DNA of 64,000 nt from assembly GCF_004792695.1 (NCBI RefSeq), contig NZ_SRXU01000008.1, positions 1-64,000 on the forward strand, written 5' to 3'. The stretch comes from Sphingomonas naasensis. GTDB taxonomy: Bacteria > Pseudomonadota > Alphaproteobacteria > Sphingomonadales > Sphingomonadaceae. Position numbers and translations under genes: made by a program. How positions within the stretch are numbered: position 1 is the first letter of the stretch; every line of letters begins with the position of its first letter. Below the pieces are notes generated by a model that had not been told where the DNA came from, searched no databases, and saw only the letters and a list, made by a program, of their open reading frames with translations. Below are positions 44,232 to 53,967 of the stretch, piece after piece.

Positions 44232-45208
44232 CAGCGGGCACTCCGGGGGAAGAGGGGCAATTTTGCGACGTCGGCGGGTTCGTGCTGGATCACGACCTTC
44301 GCCTTGAGATTGGCGGCGATCTGCTTGAAGCGAACGATCGACGCGAGCGTGTCGGCGCGATCGGTGTTGAAGACGGGCACCTGATCGTGCTCGAAGCTCT
44401 CGGTGGCGTGGAATTGATCGCCCGAGAGCAGCACCGGCCCTGCGCCCTTCAGCCGGACGAGCAGCGCATGATGCCCCGGCGTATGGCCGGGCATGGCGAG
44501 CATGACGACGCTGCCGTCGCCGAACACGTCCTTGTCGCCTGCCACCGCCTCGACCTTCGACGTTCCGTCGAGCCACGGCTTGAACAATCCGGCCGCTTTT
44601 GGATTGTCCGCCTTGATCGCGGCGAAGTCGCCCGCCCCGATCAGCAGCGTCGCCCGGGGGAAGTCGCCGAGCTGGCCGATATGATCGAAATGGCGATGGC
44701 TGATCCCGACGAAGCGCACCTGCCCCGGCTTGACGCCAATCTGCGCGAGCTGCGGGACGAGCCGGGACTTGAGCGTGAGCGTGAAGACACCGTCGACGAC
44801 CTGTTGGCCGAGGATGTCGCCGCCGAGGCCGGTGTCCCACAGCAAATAGTCGCTGCCGTGGCGGATCAGATAGCAGCTGTCGACGAGCTTGTAGGGCTTG
44901 CCGTCATAGCGATGCGTGTCGCTGAATTCGGCGAAGTCGGAGACGTCGAGGTCCCCGCAATCGAGCCGCCAGAGCTCGACCTCGGGCGCCGTCTGGGCGT
45001 GCGCGGCGAGCGGCGCGGCGAACAGGGCCAGCGCGGCTGCGGCAATCGCCCGCCAACCGCGACGGACGCGCCTCAGTTCGGGTCGGGGGATTGCGCCGAG
45101 GACGGCTGCTTGCTGTGCGCCGAGGCATAGGCCGCGGCGAGGCCGCTCAGCACGGTTCCGACGATCAACACGATCAGCGCCCGCTTCATACACACTCCCC
45201 TCACGCAT
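44231..45208 (-). CDS. Secreted MBL-fold hydrolase, N-acyl homoserine lactonase-like
   Basis: The well-supported part is an exported metallo-beta-lactamase-fold protein: signal peptide [17 protein letters not shown], then [16 protein letters not shown], the metal motif [23 protein letters not shown] and [10 protein letters not shown]. This order suits AHL lactonases and related lactonase-like hydrolases. The start is uncertain: ATG 45208 lies inside leuC and adds 50 unconserved residues, while no ATG, GTG or TTG occurs close to the signal peptide. A CTG at 45076, overlapping the stop of a 38-residue gene, is a possible coupled start. It sits between leuC and leuD. Confidence 0.75.
   Translation of the reverse strand: MREGSVYEAGADRVDRRNRAERPRRGLCLGAQQAAVLGAIPRPELRRVRRGWRAIAAAALALFAAPLAAHAQTAPEVELWRLDCGDLDVSDFAEFSDTHRYDGKPYKLVDSCYLIRHGSDYLLWDTGLGGDILGQQVVDGVFTLTLKSRLVPQLAQIGVKPGQVRFVGISHRHFDHIGQLGDFPRATLLIGAGDFAAIKADNPKAAGLFKPWLDGTSKVEAVAGDKDVFGDGSVVMLAMPGHTPGHHALLVRLKGAGPVLLSGDQFHATESFEHDQVPVFNTDRADTLASIVRFKQIAANLKAKVVIQHEPADVAKLPLFPRSAR
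45073..45189 (-). CDS. 38-residue single-helix peptide between leuC and the MBL gene
   Basis: A short frame starts at ATG 45189, 5 bp after a good AGGGGAG site and 11 bp past the leuC stop. It encodes [20 protein letters not shown], then [18 protein letters not shown]. That is a classic signal peptide or single membrane helix with a short polar tail, like entericidin-size peptides. It overlaps the 5' part of the long MBL frame in another phase, so both cannot be fully coding there. The ribosome site favours this small frame. Confidence 0.5.
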   Translation of the reverse strand: MKRALIVLIVGTVLSGLAAAYASAHSKQPSSAQSPDPN

Positions 45209-46643
45209 CCGCCGACATCAGCTCCCTGACATCGGTGAGGCGCCCCGTGACTGCCGCCGCCGCCGCCATGGCGGGGGAAAGCAGATGGGTTCGCGCGCCC
45301 GGACCCTGCCTTCCTACGAAGTTTCGATTCGAGGTGGAAGCACAACGTTCGCCGGCGGGCACCTTGTCCGGATTCATCGCGAGGCACATCGAGCAGCCGG
45401 GCTCGCGCCATTCGAAGCCGGCCTCGGTAAAGATGCGGTCGAGCCCCTCCTTCTCCGCCTGCAGCTTGACCAGCCCCGAGCCGGGGACGACCAGCGCCTG
45501 GCGGATGCGATCGGCGACATGACGGCCCTTCACCACCGCGGCGGCGGCGCGCAGATCCTCGATGCGGCTGTTGGTGCAGCTGCCGATGAAGACATGCTCG
45601 ATCGCGATATCCTGCATCGCGGTGCCGGCGGCGAGACCCATATAGTCGAGCGACTTCTGCGCGGCGACGCGCTTCGAGGCGTCGGCGAAGCTCTCCGGAT
45701 CGGGGATCGCGCCGGTGATCGCAACGACGTCCTCGGGGCTGGTGCCCCAGGTGAGCGACGGGGCGATGTCGGTGGCGTGGAGGACGACCGACTTGTCATA
45801 GACGGCGCCGGCATCGGTGGGGAGCGTGCGCCAATAGGCCACGGCCCTGTCCCACGCTTCGCCGGCGGGGGCGAGCGGACGGCCCTTGATATAGTCGAAC
45901 GTCGTCTCGTCGGGCGCGATCAGCCCCGAGCGCGCGCCACCCTCGATCGACATGTTCGAGACGGTGAGGCGTCCCTCGATCGACATCGCGCGGATCACCT
46001 CCCCGGTGAATTCGATGACATAGCCGGTGCCGCCCGCGGCGCCGATCCTGCCGATGATCGCGAGGACGACGTCCTTGGGGCTGACCCCGAAACCCAAACT
46101 ACCGTCGACGCGGATCTCGAGCGTCTTCGACGGGGCGAGCAGCAAGGTCTGCGTGGCGAGGACGTGCTCGACCTCGGAGGTGCCGATGCCGAACGCCAGC
46201 GCGCCGAGCGCGCCGTGCGCCGAGGTATGGCTGTCGCCGCAGACGAGCGTGGTGCCCGGAAGCGTGAAGCCCTGTTCGGGGCCGACGACATGGACGATCC
46301 CCTGCCGCGCATCGAGCGCGTCGATATAGGGCACGCCGAACTCGGCGACATTGGCGCGCAGCGCGGCGAGCTGGCCGGCGCTGGCCGGATCGGCGATCGG
46401 CAGCGCGTGGCCGGCGGCGTCGACGCGCGCGGTGGTCGGCAGGTTATGGTCGGGCACCGCAAGGGTGAGATCGGGCCGGCGCACCGGGCGCCCCGCGGCG
46501 CGAAGCCCGGCGAACGCCTGCGGGCTGGTGACTTCGTGGACGAGGTGACGATCGATATAGATCAGGCAGGTGCCGTCGGCGCGGCGCTCGACGACATGGT
46601 CCGCCCAGATCTTCTCGTACAGGGTGCGCGGTTTGCTGGCCAT
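45201..46643 (-). CDS. leuC: 3-isopropylmalate dehydratase large subunit
   Basis: LeuC is the aconitase-like catalytic subunit in leucine synthesis. The 480-residue protein has KIWADHVV at the start, [32 protein letters not shown], the cluster ligands in [13 protein letters not shown] and [27 protein letters not shown]. These cysteines hold the 4Fe-4S cluster. leuD lies two genes downstream, with an exported hydrolase and a tiny frame between them. Confidence 0.97.
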   Translation of the reverse strand: MASKPRTLYEKIWADHVVERRADGTCLIYIDRHLVHEVTSPQAFAGLRAAGRPVRRPDLTLAVPDHNLPTTARVDAAGHALPIADPASAGQLAALRANVAEFGVPYIDALDARQGIVHVVGPEQGFTLPGTTLVCGDSHTSAHGALGALAFGIGTSEVEHVLATQTLLLAPSKTLEIRVDGSLGFGVSPKDVVLAIIGRIGAAGGTGYVIEFTGEVIRAMSIEGRLTVSNMSIEGGARSGLIAPDETTFDYIKGRPLAPAGEAWDRAVAYWRTLPTDAGAVYDKSVVLHATDIAPSLTWGTSPEDVVAITGAIPDPESFADASKRVAAQKSLDYMGLAAGTAMQDIAIEHVFIGSCTNSRIEDLRAAAAVVKGRHVADRIRQALVVPGSGLVKLQAEKEGLDRIFTEAGFEWREPGCSMCLAMNPDKVPAGERCASTSNRNFVGRQGPGARTHLLSPAMAAAAAVTGRLTDVRELMSADA

Positions 46644-46709
46644 GCAGGCGATCTAGTCCGATCGTGCGCCGGGGCAACCCGCTACGCAATTTTCCGACAG
46701 CAAGCAGAG

Positions 46710-47549
46710 CTATTGCGGCGGGGCCTTGATCGCCTCGGCCTTGAGATAGGCCTGGATCGCGGCGATCTCGCCATCGGTGAGCACCGAGAAGCTCTCGCGC
46801 GCCACCACGCTCATGATCCCGTGATCCGGCCTGGTGCCGACGCCGGTGCGGAGCAGCTTCCTGAGCCGGGCCGGATCATAGGCCGCGACGACCGGCGCGA
46901 GCGCGGGAACCCTGGTGCTGCCGTCCTCCATCGTGCCGGCCTGATGGAGCTTGTGGCAGGCGGTGCAGGCGAAATCGACGACATAGCGGCCCATGTCGGC
47001 GGGGCGCCGCGGCTGCGACACCGTCGACGCGGTGGCCATCGCGGGAAGCTTGCCGGCGAGGATCAGCGCGCGGCCGATCGGGCCGTAGGACATCGTCGCC
47101 TGCGTATCCTTGGGGCCGGGCCTGAGCGTGCGGATCCACGCGATGACGCGGCCGACATCCTCGTCCGAGAGATGGCCGATCGCGTGGATCGGCATGATGA
47201 ACAGCGAGGATCCGTCCTTCTTGACGCCGTGGCGGATCGCGCGGGCGAGCTCGGCATCGGTCATCGTCGCGGCGGCACGGGCGAGCGACGGCGGGGCGAT
47301 GCGGCCGAGCATCGGATCCTCGAACAGCACCTTGCCCTCGCCGTTCGGGCCGTGACAGTCGCGGCAGCTGGCGAGACGCGCGACGCGCGCGCCCTCGGCG
47401 AGCGACGCGGCGTCCTTCGGCACCGCGATGTCGACGGTCGGGACGGCATGGCCCTGACGGATCACCCATTCGGAGCCGGCATAGACGACCACCACGACGA
47501 GCAGCAGCAATGCAGCGAGGGCAGTCAGCCCGCGGACGATCCAGCGCAT
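46710..47549 (-). CDS. Membrane-anchored di-heme cytochrome c
   Basis: The 279-residue protein has one N-terminal transmembrane helix (LTALAALLLLVVVVVYAG) and two c-type heme sites: CRDCH at 62-66 and CTACH at 195-199. Each is followed by a methionine-containing stretch that could supply the sixth ligand. The two heme domains are similar in length, suggesting duplication. It would carry electrons in the periplasm, as in cytochrome subunits of alcohol or gluconate dehydrogenases. No dehydrogenase partner gene is adjacent. Confidence 0.92.
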   Translation of the reverse strand: MRWIVRGLTALAALLLLVVVVVYAGSEWVIRQGHAVPTVDIAVPKDAASLAEGARVARLASCRDCHGPNGEGKVLFEDPMLGRIAPPSLARAAATMTDAELARAIRHGVKKDGSSLFIMPIHAIGHLSDEDVGRVIAWIRTLRPGPKDTQATMSYGPIGRALILAGKLPAMATASTVSQPRRPADMGRYVVDFACTACHKLHQAGTMEDGSTRVPALAPVVAAYDPARLRKLLRTGVGTRPDHGIMSVVARESFSVLTDGEIAAIQAYLKAEAIKAPPQ

Positions 47550-47607
47550 TTCGAAATTCCCCGAAGCTCTTGTGTCGTAACATCAAACACAAGGCGCGGA
47601 GGACCCG

Positions 47608-48570
47608 TTATCCCACGCCCGCAATTTCTTTCGGCGAAACGTAATCCGGATCATGCGCGAACGGTAACGGCTTGTTTTGCCGAATAGAATCGAGCACGCT
47701 CGCGAAATCGGTCTCGCAGCGAAAACCGAGCAGTTTCTCGGCAAGCGCCGCGTCATAGACGCGACCGATGCTCTGCGGCAGTTCCCAGCCTTTGCTGGCG
47801 TATAACTTGGCTGCATCGGGGAAATGCCGGGCGATTACTGTCGCGGCATCGCGTTTGAGTTCGCCGCATTCGCCGCGATCGAACGGCGTCGGCGCGGAGA
47901 GGATGAAGGTGCCGAAGCCGATCTGCGGCGCGCGATCCAGCGCGACGAGATGGCCGCGCGCGGCATCCTCGACGGTCAGGCGGCGGTGGAGCAGCTCGTT
48001 CGCCTTCATATTCTCGCCCGACAGCGCGCGGTGGGTGTCGTCCTCCTCGGGGAAGAAGCGGCTGGTGCGCAGCACGACGCAGTTGAGCCCCTGCTCGCGA
48101 TGCGCGAGGCGGCAGAGCTGCTCGGCGGCGCGCTTGGTGACGCCGTAAATGTTGCGCGGCGCGAGCGGGCCGCTGGTCTCGTCGAGCCAGACCGCGTGAT
48201 CGGCGCGCTCGGCGCGGATCGCCTCGCTGATCATCAGCGAGGTCGTCGAGGTGAACACGAAGCGATCATGCCCCGCCGCCACCGCGGCTTCGAGCAGATT
48301 GAGGGTGCCGGTGATATTGACGTCGATGAACGCCTGCGCCGGATAGCGGGCGATGTCGGGCTTGTGGAGCGCGCCGCCATGGATCACCGCTTCGATGCCA
48401 TGGTCGGCGAAAACACGGTCGACCAGGCCGCGATCGGCGACCGAGCCGAGGATGTCGGTGTCGGCGCCCGGCGCGATATCGAGCCCGATCACGACATCGC
48501 CGCGCGCGCGCAGCATCGGCGCGAGGAAGCGGCCGAGCCAGCCGGACGAGCCTGTCAGAAGGATACGCAT
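47608..48570 (-). CDS. NAD-dependent epimerase/dehydratase (extended SDR)
   Basis: The 320-residue protein has the N-terminal nucleotide motif TGSSGWLG at 6-13, the NVTGT-like NITGTLNLLEAAV helix, a serine-rich FTSTTSLM strand and the catalytic YGVTK. It is a typical extended SDR acting on nucleotide sugars or related substrates. The C-terminal half includes LSAPTPFDRGECGELKRDA and FRCETDFASVLDSI. The substrate cannot be deduced, and no sugar pathway genes lie nearby. Confidence 0.88.
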   Translation of the reverse strand: MRILLTGSSGWLGRFLAPMLRARGDVVIGLDIAPGADTDILGSVADRGLVDRVFADHGIEAVIHGGALHKPDIARYPAQAFIDVNITGTLNLLEAAVAAGHDRFVFTSTTSLMISEAIRAERADHAVWLDETSGPLAPRNIYGVTKRAAEQLCRLAHREQGLNCVVLRTSRFFPEEDDTHRALSGENMKANELLHRRLTVEDAARGHLVALDRAPQIGFGTFILSAPTPFDRGECGELKRDAATVIARHFPDAAKLYASKGWELPQSIGRVYDAALAEKLLGFRCETDFASVLDSIRQNKPLPFAHDPDYVSPKEIAGVG

Positions 48571-48801
48571 GCGCGCCCGATAGCCGAGCGGCCGGCATTC
48601 TGAAAATAGGCGGGGTGCTTTACAAACGCGCCGCTCCGCAGCAGATGGTCTCCAACCCTCACAGGAGATCGCCTTTGCTCACCCCCGTCGCCTCCGACCG
48701 CTTGCGCGGCCGAGCGTCGACGTGCGTGGGCACGATGCGGCGCTGACGGCGCGCGAAGCGACATCGGCCGGACCACCGGCACCTGTTTCTTCCGAGGTAT
48801 C

Positions 48802-49269
48802 ATGATCATCGAAACCACCGCGGCCGACTATGCCGCGCTTCTCGCCAATCTCGGCCCGCGCGGGCACGCGCTCGCCGACTCGCCGATCGCCCCGCCCGAA
48901 ATCCTGATGATGCTCGCCGACGTAGCGGCGCGGATCGCGGCGGACTTCTCCCCCGCATCGTGGCTGATCGTCGAGGCGGATACCGTCGTCGGGCTCTGCT
49001 CGATCACCCGGCCGCCACAGGCGGGCAGCATCGACATCGGCTACGGGATCGCGCCCGCGCACCGGCGCCGCGGCGTGGCGACGCGCGCGATCGGCGCGAT
49101 CGTGACATGGGCGCGCGCCGCGCCGCACCTCAGCGCGATCACCGCCGAGACCGCGATCGACAACATCGCCTCGCAACGCGTGCTCGAACGCGCCGGCTTC
49201 GTCCGGGTGGGCGAGCGGCTGGATGCGGAGGACGGCCAGCTGATCTGCTGGCGCTGCGCGGTCGCATGA
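48802..49269 (+). CDS. GNAT family N-acetyltransferase
   Basis: The 155-residue protein has the GNAT fold: a central SIDIGYGIAPAHRRRGVATRAIGAIV segment containing the acetyl-CoA pyrophosphate loop (RRRGVA), and DNIASQRVLERAGFVRVGE near the end. It resembles RimJ/RimL-type acetyltransferases that modify ribosomal protein or small-molecule amines. The start is ATG 48802. The target is unknown. Confidence 0.9.
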   Translation: MIIETTAADYAALLANLGPRGHALADSPIAPPEILMMLADVAARIAADFSPASWLIVEADTVVGLCSITRPPQAGSIDIGYGIAPAHRRRGVATRAIGAIVTWARAAPHLSAITAETAIDNIASQRVLERAGFVRVGERLDAEDGQLICWRCAVA

Positions 49270-49302
49270 CCGGCCCGGGGCGGGCCTCGGCTCGCCCCGG
49301 CG

Positions 49303-49986
49303 CTACAGCCCCGCCGGCAGCGGCGTCGCCAGCCGGTGCGCGGGATCGTGCATATCGGCCCAGTCGGTGCGGCGCTTCACGAACGGGTTGAGGAACAGCA
49401 CCGGCAGCTTGAGGAAGAGCAACTCGGAATGGATGAAGGTGTCGATCGCGCGCTCCCACCATTTCGGATCGCGCTTGCCGTTCGCCCTGAGCCAGCCGTC
49501 ATAGGGCGCCCAATGGCTCGGCTCGTCCTTCTCGATGATGCGGAAGATCTTCATCAGCACCTTGTCGCCGGTGACCAGCGGGTGGCGGAGCAGGATGTCG
49601 ACCTGCTTGTAGCCGCGCTGCTCGGTGAGCGAGATCACCCGGCAGAGCTTCTCGAACTCGGCGTCGCTGGCGATCACCGCATTGGTGTCGAGCTCGTCGA
49701 TCGTGCGGTGGAACATGATCTCGACGAAGCGATCGATATGGCCACAGGTGCGATCGACCGCGAGCGGCATCTTGCCCTGCAGCTCGAACCAGCGCTTGAA
49801 CATGAGATAATGTTTGCGCTCGTCGCCGCGGTGCTTCTCGATCGCGGCGATCAGCGCATGATCGTCGGGGGAACGCGCGCGCACCGCCTCGAGCACACGA
49901 TCGATGCTCGTGTAGCCGCGATGCTCGTTGTAGATGTAGATCGAGCCCAGAAGGTCGAGATAACGGCGGCGGAACCAGCCTGACAT
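49303..49986 (-). CDS. Ferritin-like domain protein
   Basis: The 227-residue protein appears all-helical. The segment EKHRGDERKHYLMFKRWF has the E-x2-H spacing of ferritin-like di-iron proteins, and a second acidic/histidine stretch IEKDEPSHWAPYDGWL follows about 100 residues later. These could form a di-iron site for oxidation or hydroxylation. The hydrophobic SELLFLKLPVLFLNPF near the C-terminus may bind membrane. The precise reaction is not known. Confidence 0.75.
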   Translation of the reverse strand: MSGWFRRRYLDLLGSIYIYNEHRGYTSIDRVLEAVRARSPDDHALIAAIEKHRGDERKHYLMFKRWFELQGKMPLAVDRTCGHIDRFVEIMFHRTIDELDTNAVIASDAEFEKLCRVISLTEQRGYKQVDILLRHPLVTGDKVLMKIFRIIEKDEPSHWAPYDGWLRANGKRDPKWWERAIDTFIHSELLFLKLPVLFLNPFVKRRTDWADMHDPAHRLATPLPAGL

Positions 49987-50046
49987 TTGCCGACGCTACG
50001 CCTCGCCCGGCATAGCGTCAATTCGGGCGATGCGCCCCCGCGCGCC

Positions 50047-50634
50047 TCAGGGCAGATGCGTCTTGAACGCCGCGATGCTGGCGACCCGCCGCGGCCAGCG
50101 CGACACGATGTTGCGACCGCCGAGCCAGGCGAACAGCGCGAGCAACGGGACCGTGGCGAGCCACCACCATGCGCTGTCCCAGATCGACAAGGCGAGCAGC
50201 AGCCCAAAAAGCAACAGGCAGGGCGGCACGACGATCAGCAGATTGACGATCGCAGTGGTATAGCCCGGCCCGACCATCAGCCGATCGATTCCGCGCCACG
50301 CCGCGACGCGCTCGGCGAAGCCGCCGATCACCGCGCCATAGGCCTTGTGATCGGCGAAGGGGGTGAGGAACACCGGCGCGCGCCGGCCGCCCCACCAGAT
50401 CTTCACTTCGAACGTCGGCGGAATGTTCTCCGGAAGCTCGTGCACCAGCTCGGTGCCGAAATGCCGCAGCCGATCGACCGCCGCCGCCGGGATGGCGAGC
50501 GTCCCGCCGTCGGCGCCGGTCAGCACCAGCTGATCGCCGTCGAGCCGGACGACGACCTCGTCGCCGATCAGGCCGAGCCGCGCCAGCTTTCTCGAGCCGA
50601 GGCTGCGGAACCCGCCGCGCGGCCTCGCCGTCAA
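50047..50634 (-). CDS. Hypothetical membrane protein with two helices
   Basis: The 195-residue protein starts at TTG 50634, overlapping the scoB stop (TTGA). A soluble, strand-rich N-terminal part ([23 protein letters not shown], then [19 protein letters not shown]) is followed by two hydrophobic helices ([21 protein letters not shown] and [20 protein letters not shown]). It appears to be an inner membrane protein co-translated with the CoA transferase. An earlier frame from 50796 lies entirely inside scoB and is rejected. No family recognised. Confidence 0.65.
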   Translation of the reverse strand: MTARPRGGFRSLGSRKLARLGLIGDEVVVRLDGDQLVLTGADGGTLAIPAAAVDRLRHFGTELVHELPENIPPTFEVKIWWGGRRAPVFLTPFADHKAYGAVIGGFAERVAAWRGIDRLMVGPGYTTAIVNLLIVVPPCLLLFGLLLALSIWDSAWWWLATVPLLALFAWLGGRNIVSRWPRRVASIAAFKTHLP

Positions 50635-51266
50635 CGCGTGTACCGTGCCGTGGTCTTCGCCGCGACTTCGTCCTCGCCCACGCCCGGCGCGACTTCGATC
50701 AGCCTGAACGGGCTGTCGTGATCGGGCCGCTGGAACACCGCGAGATCGGTGATGATCATGTCGACGACGTTCCTGCCGGTGAGCGGCAGCGTGCATTCGG
50801 GGATGAACTTGGGATCGCCCGCCTTGGAATTGTGCTCCATCACCACGATGATCTTCTTGACCCCGGCGACGAGGTCCATCGCCCCGCCCATGCCCTTGAT
50901 CATCTTGCCGGGAATCATCCAGTTGGCGATGTCGCCCTTCTCGCTGACTTCCATCGCGCCGAGCACGGTCAGATCGATATGCCCGCCGCGGATCATCGCG
51001 AAGCTGTCCGACGACGAGAAATAGACCGAGCTCGGCAGCTCCGAGATCGTCTGCTTGCCCGCGTTGATCAGATCCGGATCGACTTCGTCGTCATAGGGAA
51101 ACGGACCGATGCCGAGCATGCCGTTCTCCGACTGGAGCGTGACCTCGACGCCTTCGGGGATGTGATTGGCGACGAGCGTGGGAATGCCGATGCCGAGATT
51201 GACGTAGAAGCCGTCCCGCAGCTCCTTCGCCGCGCGCGCGGCCATTTCGTCACGGGTCCAGGGCAT
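50631..51266 (-). CDS. scoB: 3-oxoacid CoA-transferase subunit B
   Basis: ScoB and ScoA form a succinyl-CoA:3-ketoacid CoA transferase that activates acetoacetate. The 211-residue B subunit has [17 protein letters not shown], the catalytic glutamate Glu47 in [36 protein letters not shown] and [16 protein letters not shown]. Its partner scoA is upstream on the same strand, but an acid phosphatase gene is inserted between the two subunits. Confidence 0.95.
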   Translation of the reverse strand: MPWTRDEMAARAAKELRDGFYVNLGIGIPTLVANHIPEGVEVTLQSENGMLGIGPFPYDDEVDPDLINAGKQTISELPSSVYFSSSDSFAMIRGGHIDLTVLGAMEVSEKGDIANWMIPGKMIKGMGGAMDLVAGVKKIIVVMEHNSKAGDPKFIPECTLPLTGRNVVDMIITDLAVFQRPDHDSPFRLIEVAPGVGEDEVAAKTTARYTR

Positions 51267-52340
51267 CTACTTCTTCTCCTGCGGGTCCGCCCAGTGGCTT
51301 TCAGGCGGGAATATCTCGTCGACGCCGCCCTTGAGGCCGGTGCCGTAGACGGGGTTGGGCAGCATGAACCAGCCGGCGCCCCAGAGCGGCGCGAGCAAGG
51401 TGCCGCCGACGCTGTTGCGCCGCGCGGCCACCGCGGCGTCGGGCGCGTTGAACAGATCGCTGAAATCGCCGAGCTGATCGCCCGCCATCGCGACGATGCA
51501 ATAGCGCTGGGCGATCTTCGCGCGGCGCGCGTCCTTGCCGCCCGGCTCGCCTTCGCCGCGCAGCCACAAAGTGTCGAACAGATCGGCAGGGCCGAGCCCG
51601 GCATGGTCGAGCGCGGCGGCGGTCTGCGCGGCGGTGGCGACCGAGCGGTTCGAATTGAAGATCACGGTGAAGCCTTCGCGCCGCGCCGCGGCGAGCGCCT
51701 CGGCCGCGCCGGGGACGGCGGCGACCTTGTCGGCGCCGGTCGCTTCCCAGCGGCTCCAGCGCGCCGCGTCATAGCCGCCCGCACCGCGCATCGCCTCGTC
51801 GCGCTCATAGCCGAGGTTGAGCAGCACGGTCTCGTCGATGTCGAGCACCACCGCCATCGGGCGCTTGCCGCAAGCCTCGAAGCGCGGATTGTCGAGCGTC
51901 GAGCCGGGTGCGAGCGCCACCGAGCGCACCCCGGACTTGTCGCGGCGATAGCCGATCTCGTTCCTGAGATAGGTCCACAGCGCCTGCCACGCCTGGATGC
52001 TGAGCGCGGCCGCCTCACCCGAGCCGTAGAGATATTGCATCCCCGCGGGTGCAGCGGCCGTTGGCGCGGCGGGCGCGCGGGTGCCGTCGGGCGGCGGCAA
52101 TGCCGTGAGGCCGGTGACCTGGAGCTTTCTGCCGTCGGGCGCGGTGATGATCTGCCCCGGCCTCGGCGCGGCCTGCTGCGCGCGCTTGCGCTCCCGCTTC
52201 GCCGGGCCGTTCTGCGCCGATCGGGCGACGCCCGCCCCCGCGGCGAGCGGCGCGGCGACCACCGCGGCGACGCAGCCCGAGAGCAGCAGCGCGCCCGCCC
52301 CGGCGACGCCGAGGCCGGCAGGAAGCCGCGCGAGGATCAC
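51267..52340 (-). CDS. Acid phosphatase lipoprotein, HAD class IIIB (e(P4)-like)
   Basis: The 357-residue lipoprotein has a lipobox LLSGC with Cys23, a Pro/Ala-rich linker, then a HAD-type phosphatase with the nucleophile motif DIDETVL at 167-173 and the FIFNSNRS-like VIFNSNRSVATAAQT second motif; the C-terminal VAMAGDQLGDFSD supplies the acidic metal ligands. It matches the lipoprotein e(P4)/class B-C acid phosphatases that release phosphate from nucleotides outside the inner membrane. The start is GTG, overlapping the scoA stop (GTGA); its stop abuts the scoB start codon. It thus separates the two CoA-transferase subunits. Confidence 0.9.
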   Translation of the reverse strand: MILARLPAGLGVAGAGALLLSGCVAAVVAAPLAAGAGVARSAQNGPAKRERKRAQQAAPRPGQIITAPDGRKLQVTGLTALPPPDGTRAPAAPTAAAPAGMQYLYGSGEAAALSIQAWQALWTYLRNEIGYRRDKSGVRSVALAPGSTLDNPRFEACGKRPMAVVLDIDETVLLNLGYERDEAMRGAGGYDAARWSRWEATGADKVAAVPGAAEALAAARREGFTVIFNSNRSVATAAQTAAALDHAGLGPADLFDTLWLRGEGEPGGKDARRAKIAQRYCIVAMAGDQLGDFSDLFNAPDAAVAARRNSVGGTLLAPLWGAGWFMLPNPVYGTGLKGGVDEIFPPESHWADPQEKK

Positions 52341-53053
52341 GCCGCCTCCGCCTCCGGGCGCGGACGCGTGGTGCGGAACTCGATCTTCTTGTCGTACGGC
52401 GCGCCGACGATCAGCCGCTTCACATAGATGCCCGGCAGATGGATCTGATCGGGATCGAGGCTGCCGACCGGCACGACTTCCTCGACCTCGGCGACGCAGA
52501 CCTTGCCCGCGGTGGCCATCGGCTGGTTGAAGTTGCGCGCGGTCTTGCGGAAGATCAGGTTGCCGCTCTCATCGGCCTTCCAGCCCTTGATGATCGACAG
52601 ATCGGCGCGGATGCCGCGTTCGAGGATATAGTCCTCGCCGTCGAACGTCTTGACCTCCTTGCCCTCGGCGACCTGCGTGCCGACGCCGGTCCTGGTGTAG
52701 AAGCCGGGAATGCCCGCGCCGCCCGCGCGGCAGCGCTCGGCCAGCGTGCCCTGCGGGCAGAACTCGACCTCGAGCTCGCCGCTCAGATACTGCCGCTCGA
52801 ACTCCTTGTTCTCGCCGACATAGGAGGAGATCATCTTCCTGACCTGACGGCTGCGCAGCAGCTTGCCGAGGCCTTCATTGTCGATCCCGGCATTGTTCGA
52901 GGCGATGGTGAGATCCCGGACGCCCGCGGCCTGGACCGCATCGATCAGCCGTTCGGGGATGCCGCACAGGCCGAAGCCGCCAGCGCACAACGTCATGCCG
53001 TCGAATAGCAGCCCTTCCAGCGCTGCCTCGGCGTTGGGATAGAGCTTCTTCAT
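52337..53053 (-). CDS. scoA: 3-oxoacid CoA-transferase subunit A
   Basis: The 238-residue A subunit has LLFDGMTLCAGGFGLCGIPE near the N-terminus with the GGFGLCG CoA-binding loop, SNNAGIDNEGLGKLL, ISSYVGENKEFERQYLSGELEVEFCPQGTLAERCRAGGAGIPGFYT and the RADLSIIKGWKAD block. The start is ATG 53053. It is the first gene of a unit scoA - phosphatase - scoB - membrane protein, all coupled by overlaps or abutting codons. Confidence 0.95.
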   Translation of the reverse strand: MKKLYPNAEAALEGLLFDGMTLCAGGFGLCGIPERLIDAVQAAGVRDLTIASNNAGIDNEGLGKLLRSRQVRKMISSYVGENKEFERQYLSGELEVEFCPQGTLAERCRAGGAGIPGFYTRTGVGTQVAEGKEVKTFDGEDYILERGIRADLSIIKGWKADESGNLIFRKTARNFNQPMATAGKVCVAEVEEVVPVGSLDPDQIHLPGIYVKRLIVGAPYDKKIEFRTTRPRPEAEAA

Positions 53054-53278
53054 GCGCGATTCTCTCCTGACCTCGCGCGGCGATAATCCCGCGCCCGCCA
53101 GCCGGTCAAGCGAACCTGAACCGACTTTCAACTTTTGTACGAATCTGACCCTGTGGCAGAAGAGTCACACCGATAACCGTAATTAAATTGCCATATTGCA
53201 CCTGCGAAATGGAAGCCTATCTCGGCGCTCGGATGGCCATCCGAACCTGAAGTACCAAATCTAAAAGTAGGAATCACA

Positions 53279-53791
53279 ATGCGTATTCTCGCAACGACGG
53301 CGCTCGCCCTGGTGGCAGCGACGGCAACCCCCGCTTTCGCTCAGGATGGCAGCTTCACCGGCCCGCGCGCCGAAGTCGTGGCCGGCTGGGACCATGTCGG
53401 TGGCCTTGGCGACGGTGAGTCGGGCTTCGCCTATGGCGGCGCGATCGGCTATGACCAGCAGCTGGGCAATGTGGTGATCGGCGCGGACGCCGAGATCACC
53501 GGCTCGACCACCGAGCGCGCGGACGTCAGCGCCGGCCGTGACCTTTATGCCGGCGTGCGCGCGGGCTTCGTCGTTCCCGGCGCGATCCTCGTCTACGGCA
53601 AGGGCGGCTACACCAATGCCCGCGTCAGCTTTGCCGGCACCGGCGAGAATTTCGACGGCTACCGCCTCGGCGCGGGCGTCGAGCGCAGCTTCGGCAAGTT
53701 CTACGGCAAGGTCGAGTATCGCTATTCGCGCTACGACGACGCCGAGCTGAACCGCGACCAGGTCGTCGCCGGGATCGGCTTCCGCTTCTAA
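53279..53791 (+). CDS. Outer membrane beta-barrel protein
   Basis: The 170-residue protein has a cleavable signal peptide (ATTALALVAATATPAFAQ) and then alternating amphipathic strands ending in phenylalanine (VAGIGFRF), the C-terminal signature recognised by the Bam machinery. The strand pattern (AEVVAGWDHVGG, FAYGGAIGYDQQLG, AGVRAGFVV, GKVEYRYSRY) fits an eight-stranded OmpA/opacity-type barrel. The upstream 225 bp are A+T-rich for this genome and probably hold a strong promoter; a very strong terminator follows, suggesting a well-expressed single-gene transcript. Confidence 0.9.
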   Translation: MRILATTALALVAATATPAFAQDGSFTGPRAEVVAGWDHVGGLGDGESGFAYGGAIGYDQQLGNVVIGADAEITGSTTERADVSAGRDLYAGVRAGFVVPGAILVYGKGGYTNARVSFAGTGENFDGYRLGAGVERSFGKFYGKVEYRYSRYDDAELNRDQVVAGIGFRF

Positions 53792-53807
53792 TCCGGCGGA
53801 CGATGCG

Positions 53808-53845
53808 AAGGGGCCGTGCGGCATTGCCGCGCGGCCCCTTTTTTT
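53808..53845 (+). terminator. Terminator after the outer membrane gene
   Basis: A 15-bp stem with one G-T pair and an ATT loop is followed by seven T (counting the two in the stem). It is the strongest terminator in the window. Confidence 0.95.
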
Positions 53846-53967
53846 GTGCCGCGAAGCCGGCATCGGCATCGCGCCACCGCACGGATGCAAGAACATCGCT
53901 TGCATTCCCGCGCATCTATGCAATCCTCCCAAGTAGAGACTCGACAGTCGGCAGAGGGGGCTGAACT

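Noticed and set aside
44916-47687. 923-codon plus-strand frame across leuC and the cytochrome gene
   Set aside because: Both genes on the minus strand are certain, with cluster cysteines and heme motifs. The plus frame has no recognisable domain.
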